Source: Apteryx mantelli (Eukaryota > Chordata > Aves > Apterygiformes > Apterygidae). Taken from it: a DNA stretch of 64,000 nucleotides. The stretch is from positions 132,892,516 to 132,956,515 of the forward strand of contig NC_089980.1 of assembly GCF_036417845.1 (NCBI RefSeq), given 5' to 3'. The notes under the pieces are model-generated. The model saw nothing but the letters and a program-made list of their open reading frames with translations. It searched no databases and was not told the origin of the DNA. Every line of letters begins with the position of its first letter. The first letter of the stretch is position 1. This document shows positions 38,701 to 47,802 of this stretch, in pieces. A program made the position numbers and the translations under genes.

Positions 38701-41700
38701 TTCATGCTGAGAACAGAGGATGGGAGGAAGTAAGAATCTCTTGTCAAAACTGTATCCATCTGAAGCAAAGAATCAGACTTCACTGAGCCAAAAACAGCAC
38801 ATAAATGCAGATGGTTTTGTAACCGAGTCACCTGGATACACTCCTAGAAGATGAGAGATTTGGGTTCCATGCCCAGCAAACTCCTGCAATTTAGTACAGA
38901 ACAGTCTGGGGCTAAAAAATAGAAACAGTGTTGGGAAAAGGGCCTGGATCCTTAAGGGAGCTCCTGTAAGGCTCCTCTCACATGGTTGGCTATTACTGTC
39001 TTCCTGCTTCTGGTAGAGACGTGTTCACCCCTACCTCTGCTGTCACTGCCAACACTTCCCACAGGAAGCGTCACATTCCCAAACACAGAATATATAAATG
39101 TTTCAGCCAAGAGGAATAAAAAACACTAGCTCAAGAAGCCTACATGAAGATGGATATTTCTGGGTATTCTACACTGCAATATATTTAACTTCATGTTTCA
39201 ACATAACAGCTGCAGAGTAAAAAAAATGGAAGCCCTACCACATTAGCTCCTGAAAGAGGAATCATTAACCCATGTCATTCAAGATATTAGAGCAGAGATC
39301 ACAACGATCTCCTCCAGCCTCATCACCATAAATCTATGAGCCATCTCTTGCTCATCCCTTTGCAGTAAATTTGTGAGTGCTATGGTCTACTCTAACTTGG
39401 CAGCGCTTTTCACCAGGGAAATTATTCCACTGCCTTCTTCACTTCACCCTTGGGGAGCTCTTCTGGACAGCAAATCTCCTTTTGCCTCTTTTTAGTTTCA
39501 TCTTATTACATCTCGGTTCACTGCCTTTGTGGCTGCCATAATGTTCTCTTCCCTTGAAACGCTGGCTTCAACTTACACCTTTGCATTGATGACCCCTCAC
39601 CAAAGAAGGCACTCCAGGGTGGATCAGGGATGAAGGCACCAGAATTTAACCACTGGGGCTTGCTTTGGAAAGAGCAAATGGTGGGAAATGTTTGCATCGC
39701 TATTATACGATGAGAGTTTAGGCTAGTATCTGAACTGGCTTTATTCAGAAGAGCCTCTAGATGGATTGCTCAAGAACTGGAAAGCAGACTTGGAAGAATG
39801 ACGTGGTTAAGAGAACTGGGTATGTAGTCCCTAAGGAATGAAGGAAAGCATGGCTGGACTCTCAGTTGAGGGGGGCAGCATTGGCTCCAGTCATCCCAGC
39901 TCCCACAGAAGCACAGAATCGCTGAGGTTGGCACCTCCGGAGAACATCTAGGCCAACCCCATGCTCAGGGCAGAGTCAACTAGAGCATGTTGCTCAGAGC
40001 CACGTCCGCTCAGACTTTGAATATCTCCAAGGATGGAGACTCCACAACCTCTCTGGGCAACCTCTTCCAGTGTTCAAACACCCGCACGGGAAAAAAGTTT
40101 TCTCTTACGTTGAAGCAGAATTGCCTGTATTTCAGTTTGTGCCCATTGCCTCTTGTCCTTTCACCGGGCACCACTGGCAAGAGTCTGGCTCCATCTTCTT
40201 TAAGCCCCCCATCAGGTATTTACACACATTGATAAGATCACCGAGCCTTCTCTTCTCCAGTCTGAACAAGCCCGGCTCTCTCAGCTTCTCCTTGCATGAC
40301 AGACGCTCCAAGCCACCCAAACATCCTCGTGACCCTTCGCCGGACTCAATCCAGTATGTCCATGTCTCTCTGGCACTGGGCAGCCCAGAACGGGGCACGC
40401 TGCTCCAGATGGAGCCAGAACCAGGAAGTCTTCTCAGCACTAACTCTGGTATCAAATGAGAACACGTGTCCCAAAGACCCTAGGAAAGACACGGGGCTGG
40501 GCATGGTTCAAGAGAGGCTTGTGTCTGTCTGGAAGAGAGAGAGAGTGAAAATCTGAGAGCTGGACAGAAGGATAAGGTGGAATAAGCCATATCCTGCTGA
40601 GTGCAGAGAAGTGACCTGAGCTGAGGGAAGTCATGCAATGAGCCGCAGGGTGGTGAGAGTGTCTAGCTTGAATCTAGACGCAGTCCAGCCACCAGGCCTG
40701 AGTAGTACTCCAGATGTGGTCTGACCAATGCTGAATGAAGAGGAATAATCACCTCCCTCAACCTGCTGGCAACACCTGTCCCAGTGGAGCGCAGGAAGCT
40801 GTTAGCTTTCTTTGCCTCAAGGGCTGGCTCATGGTCAATTTGGTCTCCACCAAGGGCCCCAGGACCCTTTTTTGCCAAGCTGTTTTCCAGCCAGTCAGTC
40901 CCCAGGCTTTACTGGTGCATGGGGTTACTTCTCCCCAGGGGCAGGACTTGGCATTTCCCTTTGTTGAACTTCAGGAAGTTCCTGTCGGCCCACTTCTCCA
41001 GTCCGTCGAGGTCCCTCTGAATAGCAGTACAACCACCTGGCGTATCAACCACTTCTCCTAGTTTCGTATTATTTGCACACGTGATGAGGGTGTACCTTGT
41101 CCCATTGTCTAAATCATTAATGAAGATGTGAAACAGTATTGGACCCCATACTGACCCCACTGTATGTCCCCTCAAGTGACGTGCTGAAGGCCCAGAAGGA
41201 GGCAGCCTCTGATCAGCAAGGCAGAGCAGCAGTGTGATTTTTAGGTGCTTCAGCCCTTTTCCGCATCAAGGCTCTGTGTCAGAATGAGACAGGGATGATG
41301 AGGATTCTGCCTCACTCCACTTGGTCTGGGATCCCCAGAATCATCCACCTGTTCTTTTTTTTTTTTAACTGGCACTCAAAGTATTCTGGCCATTCTGCAG
41401 GAGTATAAGTGCTGGAAATTTGGGGCTGGGAACATTCCCTAATGCGTTTTAAAGTGCTGTTCCTTCTCTACGGTTTGAAAATGGCAGCTGCTGGATGTGG
41501 TGCTATTTGGACTGTGGGAATACTTCCTTTTCCCCAGGCAGCTGGATTAAGTCATTCCCAACCAAGAATAAACAGTACAACTAACAAATAAGCATGTCAG
41601 TTTCTTCATTCCCTCCTGTATTGATACATCCTGCAGAATAAAGTAGAGAGAACAACTTGTTAAGTCATAGGCCCCAATTCTGAATTCATTTTCGGCAAAA

Positions 41701-43788
41701 TCTTCTGGGCCAGACGCTTTCAACTCTGTTTGATGCTGCTGAAACTGCCCCAGACAGTGCGCCTGTTTTCCCTGGCTGTTCTGCTGATAAGGAACAAACA
41801 AAGCATGATCAAAATCTTTGATCAAACTTTTTAATGATTTATTTCAGACGTGATTTATTTACATTCTTCCTTTATCACCTTATGAACTAGGTGACAGTGC
41901 ACAGAAGTAATTTTCCACATCGCATTATAACCTAAAGAACAGCAAAGAACTGAACAGAGATTTGTTTTCCATACTTTTTTTTTTTTTACATATCTCTTGC
42001 AGGAATCCCATTAAATTCTCAAACCTGATGGAATCATTTCAGAACCAAAAAAGAAACTTCTTTTGTTTTCCGTAGCAAAAGCTCACTTTTTTCCTTCCCA
42101 CCTGGACTGTACAAAGCTGTGTTCCATTGCCCTCTAGTGGATCAAGTTAAATTTGCCTCTGATTATCTCAGCCCATTGGCCTTCCCCAAAAGCATAAAAA
42201 TCACAGTTTTTCTGGCTACCTTAATGGATATTCTCCCTCAGATGAGGGACTAGAACTCTGTGCTGTCTGGCATGACAGACTCTGAAGCCTAAGCCATGTT
42301 CCCTGGCCAACAGTTAGATACAGCCTGTTTCTTTTTGTGTCCTGTACTTTATCTCCTTCATTGCCAACATGAACATGCAAATGTATGATGCCCCTTTTTG
42401 GACTGCCTGCTTGTACCACTGATCAGCATTTTACTGTAACTATTTTTTCCCCCTAAATGTGACTACAAAGAAAGTTCTAGGCTTTTGACAAAAAGCAATT
42501 TCTCTCTTACAGTCAACCTCCCTGATCCTGGTCACTCCAATGTTCTCTATGAGCTATCCATTTTCAAGAACTTTTAACAACTTATGTGGCAAAACAGGTA
42601 TGTGATGATAGACTTCTCCTACTGAAGTTCAAAAGGGATTTTTCCTGAGTTCTAATTCCCAGAGTCTGTCTATCCCCATATCTATCAATCTATTCCTCTA
42701 TCCATCCATCCATAGATGGCAGTTTCATCTTCTAGTATGAAGGAATTGTAATAACTCAAGTCATTGGAATCTGTAGCATAACTGTATAACACTAAAAGGA
42801 GAACTGGATGGTAGCATGTCTCATCAATTCTAAAATCCACTAAGCTTTGAGCTTTGTTTTTAACTCAGTGATCTCATGACACAGTGCTCCTCAGTTTTGT
42901 GTTCCTGTACTCCCTACCACCTTGCAGCTTATAGCTGTAGCTATTCAAAGGTTCTCTGGCAGTTATTTTATGGAGGTTACCATTTCAGGTATGACTTTAT
43001 TTTACAAGAAGCAGTGATGAAAATATGAATAACTTAATTCCTAAACATGTGATCTTTATGTTCAACTGCTGCTCAGAGTAGATGGTGAGTTTGGTCAAAG
43101 TGTGGGATATAAAGGAGGTTGATATAAAGATAAGCAACTGCTTTTTAATAATCTGGTTATGAGTTAGATAGTGGAACAAGAACTTAGTCTCTGACTCTGA
43201 TACTGAAAGTATATGTGAGCATACTAGCCAGGTACAAAAAGCCTCCCACCACAGCAATAAAACTTGCCTACAACTGCCTCCCACGCTGCTGTGCCTGAAA
43301 CTCCCATATTATCACCACTTGGCATGCTCTGCGCGTCAGGGTTTCAGTTTAGAGCCTCGTGGTCACAGGAGGGAGGGAGCTGGGACTCACCTGAAGAACA
43401 TATTTTCTAGATGGTTCCCCATGCTCAAGGAGAACCACTCAGCCGCTCCATTCGTGTGAGTAAATTACAACCCTATAACATGATCCTCAGTTCAAACTGA
43501 CAGAGCTAGGCTGTGCTACCAAACACATTGACTTTTTTATTCTCTGGCATTGCCATAACCCAGAAATGGAAGCTAGTGTCAGGGCTGCAGGGCAAGTCAA
43601 GGCCTCTGGGGTCATCAGGATGAGTATCTCTAACTGTCCTTATTTGTCATTGCCAACATGTCTCACACTGTTTGTCCTCATGTCTAATCACTTTGCTTTG
43701 CTTTGCAGGAAAATACAGAATATCTTCTTCAGAGCCATCCACCTCTTCCTCTGAAAACACTTCCAAGTCATATTCTTTGCTGAACTGA
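17657..43788 (+). CDS. ADGRF5: Adhesion G protein-coupled receptor F5 (GPR116), complete, 20 coding exons
   Basis: Twenty coding exons with consensus splice sites and fully consistent phases join into about 1350 residues, matching the family length (human 1346). Order: signal peptide (about 1-20), a basic RQKR furin-like site (51-54), a Cys-rich stretch (113-172), a SEA module with a GSV cleavage motif (237-239), three clear Ig-like domains plus a fourth degenerate one (about 283-690), the GAIN domain, a GPS with cleavage expected between Leu1003 and Thr1004 in a CTHLTSF context, seven transmembrane helices, and a Ser-rich tail ending in SLLN. In mammals ADGRF5 is a plasma-membrane receptor that limits surfactant pool size in lung and acts in endothelium and kidney; that role is known for the family, not shown here. 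The tethered-agonist start TSFSILM is intact. MEP1A lies downstream in convergent orientation, as in human. Confidence 0.97.
17868..17960. repeat. Possible old MIR/L2-type fragment
   Basis: The string 'ggggaaactgaggccccgaaag', followed about 50 bases on by 'ccaggaactgagctcttcttgattccca', follows the order of the MIR-type core and 3' region conserved across amniotes. Short and diverged, hence low confidence. Confidence 0.35.
20213..20273 (+). CDS. ADGRF5: ADGRF5 coding exon 2: furin-like site
   Basis: A short exon between 'ctccaccag' and 'gtatgt', phase 0 in and phase 1 out, encoding residues 36-55. It ends in WQRQKRN; the RQKR motif fits proprotein-convertase recognition, in line with processing of the ADGRF5 N-terminal region known in mammals. 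Confidence 0.88.
20847..21017 (+). CDS. ADGRF5: ADGRF5 coding exon 3: N-terminal ectodomain
   Basis: Pyrimidine-rich acceptor 'tttctttttcag' and donor gtgggt, phase 1 to phase 1. It encodes VLTFDFPAVEYTVDIEVSL and a following segment with the sequons NVS and NVT. The pattern of alternating hydrophobics suggests a beta-rich, SEA-like fold before the Cys-rich exon. Confidence 0.9.
22406..22585 (+). CDS. ADGRF5: ADGRF5 coding exon 4: cysteine-rich segment
   Basis: Phase 1 to phase 1, donor gtaagg. It encodes a compact module with nine cysteines, including CCSCESGYAWP and GPYCEP, reminiscent of a small disulfide-bonded EGF-like unit. This Cys-rich stretch between the N-terminal segment and the SEA module is characteristic of ADGRF5. 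Confidence 0.92.
23935..24062 (+). CDS. ADGRF5: ADGRF5 coding exon 5: SEA module, first part
   Basis: Acceptor 'tttccttacag', donor gtaaag, phase 1 to phase 0. It encodes LVINMSVRLDTVFTNDL and a charged helix YKKYKADLEKA, the usual strand-then-helix start of a SEA domain. Confidence 0.92.
24559..24617 (+). CDS. ADGRF5: ADGRF5 coding exon 6: SEA module, middle
   Basis: Short exon between 'tttgtttgcag' and gtaagg, phase 0 to phase 2, encoding FNESYRCLPGFVLATVTSFR. It continues the SEA fold and leads straight into the cleavage motif in the next exon. Confidence 0.9.
25302..25444 (+). CDS. ADGRF5: ADGRF5 coding exon 7: SEA cleavage motif
   Basis: Phase 2 to phase 1, donor gtaagt. It begins RPGSVSVNYEVKA. 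The GSV-S-V strand is the autoproteolysis motif of SEA domains, in which cleavage occurs before the Ser; the following helix completes the module. The residues needed for self-cleavage are present. Confidence 0.93.
26225..26437 (+). CDS. ADGRF5: ADGRF5 coding exon 8: first Ig-like domain, N-terminal half
   Basis: Acceptor 'tcttcccag', donor gtatga, phase 1 to phase 1. It shows the Ig signature: EGDTITLICET (B-strand Cys), VTWYHSG (C-strand Trp), and ends MDSG just before the F-strand Cys in the next exon. Splitting an Ig domain over two phase-1 exons recurs in exons 11-12. Confidence 0.95.
27620..27853 (+). CDS. ADGRF5: ADGRF5 coding exon 9: end of Ig 1 and start of Ig 2
   Basis: Phase 1 to phase 1. 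It begins GSYMCTF (F-strand Cys of the first Ig) and continues into a second Ig-like unit with VTCDS and WKVNGPVNITG. Acceptor 'gctttacag', donor gtaaga. Confidence 0.94.
29218..29382 (+). CDS. ADGRF5: ADGRF5 coding exon 10: second Ig-like domain, C-terminal half
   Basis: Phase 1 to phase 1, acceptor 'cactctag', donor gtaaga. It encodes NCTEYKLKV and TTYTCELHTGHG, giving the F-strand Cys of the second Ig-like domain and the final beta strand NIRVTYFR. Confidence 0.94.
29520..29738 (+). CDS. ADGRF5: ADGRF5 coding exon 11: third Ig-like domain, N-terminal half
   Basis: Phase 1 to phase 1, acceptor 'tcatctcag', donor gtgagt. It encodes VGRSFNLTCTSD and VSWEIQDRNN, then SVLSVRTATEDWSG: the B-strand Cys, C-strand Trp and the D-x-S-G lead-in to the F strand. 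Confidence 0.95.
29993..30211 (+). CDS. ADGRF5: ADGRF5 coding exon 12: end of Ig 3 and start of a fourth, degenerate Ig-like unit
   Basis: Phase 1 to phase 1. It begins GTYICTFSQ (F-strand Cys) and continues through VTVTVVP into a further beta-rich unit with LKCCIDAKAS. That unit pairs with the next exon and looks like a diverged Ig domain. Confidence 0.94.
31737..31898 (+). CDS. ADGRF5: ADGRF5 coding exon 13: Ig-like/linker segment
   Basis: Phase 1 to phase 1, acceptor 'tttccatgcag', donor gtaaga. It encodes NLLCYYTMYNYTEP and AYCKFVNRIGDE. Two cysteines probably complete the degenerate fourth Ig-like unit before the pre-GAIN region. Confidence 0.9.
32511..32541. repeat. (AAAC)n simple repeat
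   Basis: About seven AAAC units with flanking A-runs in ADGRF5 intron 13. Confidence 0.97.
33559..33755 (+). CDS. ADGRF5: ADGRF5 coding exon 14: Cys-rich pre-GAIN segment
   Basis: Phase 1 to phase 0, acceptor 'caatacag', donor gtaaca. It encodes a hormone-receptor-like Cys pattern (HCSGSL, KPCTEL, VTYVCSSTSWVVARNDC) and ends in PINNLLLNAE, the first helix of GAIN subdomain A in subfamily VI receptors. Confidence 0.93.
34747..34923 (+). CDS. ADGRF5: ADGRF5 coding exon 15: GAIN subdomain A
   Basis: Phase 0 to phase 0, acceptor 'ttccattccag', donor gtaagg. It encodes LPEYLEELQRKSAEE and LGAIVTILDLVSSIP, the alternating helices typical of GAIN subdomain A. Confidence 0.94.
35769..37121 (+). CDS. 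ADGRF5: ADGRF5 coding exon 16: GAIN, GPS and TM1 to early TM7
   Basis: A single 1353-base exon (451 codons, phase 0 to phase 0), residues 812-1262. It carries the rest of GAIN with many N-glycosylation sequons, the GPS (CVFWNF, then CSCTHLTSFSILMSP; His at 36339-36341, cleavage before Thr at 36345), and transmembrane helices from DYITYTGLAISIFSL through LLGLTWGFGLATI to HILFALLNSLQ. The large intronless GPS-7TM exon is a feature of the ADGRF subfamily. The donor ggtgagt follows directly. Confidence 0.98.
37122..37304 (+). other. Open read-through of ADGRF5 exon 16 into intron 16
   Basis: If the donor at 37122 is not used, the reading frame stays open for 60 more codons to a stop at 37302-37304. 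It would give a receptor with an alternative end after partial TM7. The extension has no known similarity, and an AATAAA lies inside it at 37205-37210. Most likely ordinary intron; noted because the open length could mislead gene predictors. Confidence 0.35.
38063..38104 (+). CDS. ADGRF5: ADGRF5 coding exon 17: end of TM7
   Basis: A 42-base exon, phase 0 to phase 0, encoding GLFILVFGTLWDKK. It completes TM7 and the membrane-proximal cytoplasmic turn. Acceptor 'tgtcccctag', donor gtaaga. Confidence 0.95.
38202..38261 (+). CDS. ADGRF5: ADGRF5 coding exon 18: cytoplasmic tail, proximal
   Basis: Sixty bases, phase 0 to phase 0, encoding IQEALLKRNSLSRWSSQQTK. This is the amphipathic helix-8-like, Ser-rich start of the tail. 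Acceptor 'tttgaaaaaatag' is a weak pyrimidine tract; donor gttaaa is non-optimal but has the GT. Confidence 0.87.
38999..40702 (+). repeat. 1.7-kb direct duplication, copy B (in ADGRF5 intron 18)
   Basis: Near-identical to 5117-6819, with the same internal order (old CR1-like part, unique part, CR1 fragment, about 290 bases of non-CR1 tail). It lies in the large tail intron between coding exons 18 and 19. At its right edge, at 40703, the sequence passes straight into a different CR1 body; at its left edge the flank is non-repetitive. No target-site duplication was seen. Confidence 0.96.
39909..40415 (-). mobile_element. Truncated CR1 LINE fragment (within duplication copy B)
   Basis: Same CR1 piece as at 6027-6535, carried along by the duplication. 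It reads as reverse-complement CR1 from 'cacagaatcgctgaggttgg' to 'cacgctgctccagatg'. Not coding. Confidence 0.93.
40703..41180 (-). mobile_element. CR1 LINE ORF2 fragment
   Basis: Begins exactly at the edge of duplication copy B with 'tagtactccagatgtggtctgacc', a CR1 internal phrase. The minus strand encodes reverse-transcriptase end motifs: GPILFHIFINDLDNG, then ANNTKLGEVVDT where a functional copy has the catalytic ADD-type box, then LEKWADRNFLKFNKGKCQ. The catalytic aspartates are replaced by Asn, so this copy is dead. Confidence 0.94.
42513..42597 (+). CDS. ADGRF5: ADGRF5 coding exon 19: cytoplasmic tail, middle
   Basis: Acceptor 'tctctcttacag', donor gtatgt, phase 0 to phase 1. It encodes STSLILVTPMFSMSYPF and ends NNLCGKTG, equivalent to the TSLV...LFGKTG stretch of mammalian ADGRF5. 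It lies 4.25 kb from exon 18, across the intron that holds the duplicated segment. Confidence 0.93.
43709..43788 (+). CDS. ADGRF5: ADGRF5 coding exon 20: C-terminus and stop
   Basis: Acceptor 'ctttgctttgcag', phase 1 in. It encodes GKYRISSSEPSTSSSENTS and ends SLLN followed by TGA at 43786-43788. The Ser-rich run and the LLN terminus match the conserved end of ADGRF5. Confidence 0.95.
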
Positions 43789-45118
43789 GGCACTGCAAAT
43801 GCTAAACAATGTACCTGTAAAAGGACCCATGCCCTTTCTGAGTCGCAAACAAAAGCATCTGTGGATCATCAAGAAGTGAACTGCTTCATATTGACTAAAC
43901 TGTGCCTTGGTGCATACTTCTGGAATAATCCTTTCTGGTTAATGTGTAAGGCAAGCAAGCTTTGTGAGGTGGAATTTTACATTCTGCCAATGCCAGAAGA
44001 GATTACAAGACATTTCAAACTTAGAAGGATTTGAAGGCCTTCAAGTGCCAGTAAAGACATCGGGATTGAAGAATTCTCAGCCTCTACGAGGGTGCTTCGC
44101 ACTGCACAGTACTGAGCCATAAAACACAGTGCTATCACAGCTGTTGTCCAGTGATTCTAGTATTTCCTGTTGCCAACTCTCTGAACGATGTCAAAAGCCT
44201 ATGTAGATACACAAATACCTCATAGCTTCTCATCCACCCTCCTGTTAAGAGTCTGGAACAGCCAAAGGGTATAGTGCTCTGCATTTTCTATTTAAGACTT
44301 TGTGGAACCAAAGATTCACAGCTGAGAAGGTCCATTTCAGATCTTCACTTTTGAGTCAGATAAAAATGAAGACCATGATGATTCCTGCATGGTTATCTTT
44401 CATATGGGATGCACCGAAAGCTCCATGTGGCATGTTTTTAAGAAAAGGAAGCAAGCTTTATATCCCTAACTACAATTCTCTAATTCTGCCTCCCTTGATA
44501 CGTAATGTGATAAGAGAAAGATGGTTGCTGCCCTTTACCTTTTCAGAGGGGGCTGCATTTATTTAGTGTTAAGTACACAAGGATTCTCTTGTATAAAGTC
44601 TGTATGTTTAGATCTTCTGTTGCTCAACAGAGGAGACTCACACTTGGAGGGCTCAGAGAGTCAATTCTGCAGTGAATAGAAACCACCACGTGCCAGGCAG
44701 GATGAAAGGTTCTATATAAATTATTGCTCTAATGCTACATTTGTGCAATGTTATTTTCAAGCCCCTATGCCTTTAAAGGCAGGCTTAAGCAGAGGGTTAT
44801 GAAAGTGCCTGCAAAGTATTTGTAGCACAGACAAATGTTAAGAAATCTTAATGCAAAATATGATAGAAGGAATTTCACAAATCATGAAGATTTAGATTTG
44901 GGGCCAATATCAAATACTGTTGTCAGGTGGTGAAGCCCCATTTGGTTCCTGGGAAAACCAGGCCTATGTTCAGCAGCGGAGAACTCGTTCCCTGGACTTT
45001 GGAATGGGCCAGAATGGGAAACTGTTGTTTTCAGTTATGGGGATGTGTGGAAGTTTGAGATGGGCAGGTGTTGATGGTGATGATGACTGAAGACAATAAA
45101 CAAGCATCAACCAAGTGT
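43789..45118 (+). other. ADGRF5: ADGRF5 3' untranslated region
   Basis: No coding frame. It runs from the stop codon to the strongest downstream polyadenylation hexamer at 45095. The length of about 1.3 kb is inferred; the cleavage position is approximate. Confidence 0.7.
45095..45100 (+). promoter_or_regulatory. Candidate ADGRF5 polyadenylation signal
   Basis: Canonical AATAAA about 1.3 kb after the stop codon, followed by T/G-rich sequence (tgtattatttatag and tttttgtttg). The first well-placed canonical hexamer in this stretch. Confidence 0.6.
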
Positions 45119-45120
45119 AT

Positions 45121-47440
45121 TATTTATAGAGAAAGCCATTTTTGTTTGAAATTGTATACTGTATGTAATACTAGAACACAGTTACAGATTAAGAGTTACT
45201 TGAAAATCCAGAATCTCTGAACTGTATGGACAGTGGAAACTTGAAAATCAGACCTTTACCTTTCCAGAAAGGCCATTTATTATTCCAAGTAAAATTTGAC
45301 TTTGGACAGCCATTTGGTCTAACCTACTCCAGAAGTAGTTTATGCAATAATGCTGCAGAAGGAATCCCCTTTCAGTGGGATAGGCTGCTTATAAACTGTG
45401 CAGTGTGAGTCCCTATAGACAGCACAGTTCCACCACAACTTATCTCTGCAGCCATTTCATCTCTGAGGTTTCATCACATCTCCAAGATCAGGTAAACCTG
45501 GGTCTAGTGTGTATGTGAACGAGAAATCAGGGTGTGATGCTGAGCTACCCAGCACTGAAGGGCTACCTTTGGGTAGATCTTCAAAAGGTCCTTGTCAGCA
45601 TTATAAATGCCGTGATAGTTTGTGAAAGAGAAGTGGCTAGGAAATGAACTGTGCCAGCCTTAAAGACTAGCAGCCAGGATTTCACTGGTCTTGACACAGG
45701 GATAAAGAGAAATGGAGAGAGAAGGAGAGCTGGAAGCGAGTGCTGAATGAAGGAAGAATGGCAAACAGTAAGCCTGACTCCCCTGCATCCTGACCAAAGT
45801 CCTCCAGTCATCCTCTCTCCTCAAGTAAAGGCTGCTGCAGGGCTTGTTTCATGATTACTATGTATGACTATCACCCACATACCTCCCCCAGGTAAGCTGG
45901 AAGGGTAAGTACACCTACCAGGTATAAGTACAGTGTTACAAAACACAATGAGAGCCTCTATCTTATTAAAGAGCTGAGGAGGCCTAAACAGGCTCAAAAT
46001 ACTTTCTTGCTAAGGAATATCCCTGGTAGCTGGAAAGGTAGAATGCAGGGGAGCACAACACATAAAATAAGAGACCGAGATTCTGAGTCCGAGCATGTGC
46101 CTGTGCCAGGCGGAATAGAGCAGTGAGAGCTCTCTTTTGACCTGTCAAGCCCACCTGATCTCTGGAACAGGTGGGATCTCTCCCTTACCCACCTTCCTTC
46201 TGTGGCTGTGGGTGGGGAACAGTCACTACCCTGGCACCTTCATGTGATTTATTTCAATTCAGGAAAAACAGCAAAGGATGGAATTGTGACATTCAGGCCT
46301 CTGAGGGACAGACCTGCCTTCTTCCACCCTCCCTAGTTGTTCCTGGACTGTGTCAATTGCCGACCATCTCTTGTTTATGCTACGAGCCCAGATTTCACCC
46401 TTTGCTTCTAAAAGGCTTTGGGAATTCTCAAAATGAACGGTGCAAAGAGGCCAGGACCATTTTATCCATAGTGCAGCAGACAGTGAAAATATATGTGCCC
46501 CAAACCAGGGGTTTACAGGTGTGCAGTTCCGGATGCCTTTTCTTTGGACCATGAAGCCAGTTATGCTCTGATCTCTGTGATGCTTTCACAGGCTAGTGGT
46601 CTGGCCAGTGTGTGCTTCTTACACTGCCCCAATAAACTTATATTCAGGAAACAGCTGCATTTTGGAAAAGTCAAATTAGGCAGGAATAAGAACACCTCAT
46701 GTACAACTTGCATAGTCTTTAAGGGCTATCCAGCTGGATACTTATGTTGCAGCACCTGAGATCACAAGTGGATTGGTCAATCCCATGAGCAGATGAAATA
46801 AGTAATTTGTTAAAGGTTTCTGTCCTGTATCCTTCCAATCATCCTGGCCTCCACAGTCTTCCTCACACATCCATTCTCCCTGCCCCATAGAGCTTTGGGC
46901 CCCCCTAAACCTCCTGCCCTGGAGGCACACTGAGCTTTCTGCTGACTCATTGTCCCTCACCCACCTCGTTGGCCAACAGCTGGTAGGAAATTAGATGTGC
47001 TGCAGCAAGGGCCAAGCTACAGAGATGCTGAATGTCCATCTGGGGCACACAGCCGACTACGCAGCTCACTGTGCCAAGAGAACGAGTAGTGGTCACATCC
47101 TGCCTATCTCTCCCTTGGGGGAAACTTTAATAAGCTCTACCCAACCATCAATACTCATGAACTTACAAAGAGAACTTTTTCAGCGCTTTTGGTTAAAAAA
47201 AGGCCAACAGGATTCAGTGCTATTGAGAAGCAGGGGGCTGGCAGGCAGCAAACACACACAGACCATGTGATTTCCTGAGAATTTTCCTGTTAGAAAACCA
47301 GGGTAAAAGATACGATACAATCTCCACAAAATCTAGGATCATTTCTTCAAACTTACTCCAAGTTCTTTTCACTTTTTCTTCAGGATAAGGAGTGCTAATC
47401 CTCTTACAGCCTCTTCCTGGATCATTCCTCCCAGGCACAC
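45121..47440. other. Intergenic DNA between ADGRF5 and the CpG island
   Basis: No coding exon, RNA gene or repeat family recognised. Open frames are short and lack similarity to anything I know. Confidence 0.6.
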
Positions 47441-47640
47441 CTCCCTCTCTCCCTTCTCCCCCCCCTTCTCTCTCTCCCCCTCTCTCCCCCTTCTCTCTCT
47501 CCCCCCCTTCCCCTCCTCTCCCCCTCTCCCCCCTCCCCTTCTCTCTCTCCCTCTCCCCTTCTCTCTCCCCCTCGCTCTCTCTCCCTCTCCCTCTCTCCTT
47601 CTATCTCCTCCCGCTCTCTCTCCCCCCTCTCCCTCCCTCC
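47441..47640. repeat. CT-rich polypyrimidine simple repeat
   Basis: About 200 bases almost free of A and G on the plus strand, made of irregular CTCTCTCCCC-type units. The long open frames on both strands here (Ser/Pro/Leu-rich plus, Arg/Glu/Gly-rich minus) come from this composition and are not genes. Confidence 0.97.
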
Positions 47641-47789
47641 GGACACTTTTCGCTCCCACACACGCAGCCACATCGGAAGTGTCAGTGGGAAAACCTGGCC
47701 GGGGTGTGTACGCGAGCACCCACCTCCCACTCCCCGGGGCCCCTGTCGCGGCCCTTCTCCCCACACGGAGGCGGGCAACCGCCCCCCGC

Positions 47790-47802
47790 GTTGCCTGGCA
47801 AC
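47790..47802. promoter_or_regulatory. Perfect X-box palindrome (RFX site) 1
   Basis: GTTGCCTGGCAAC: two perfect inverted half-sites (GTTGCC/GGCAAC) separated by one base, matching the RFX consensus GTNRCC-N(0-3)-RGYAAC. Confidence 0.8.
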
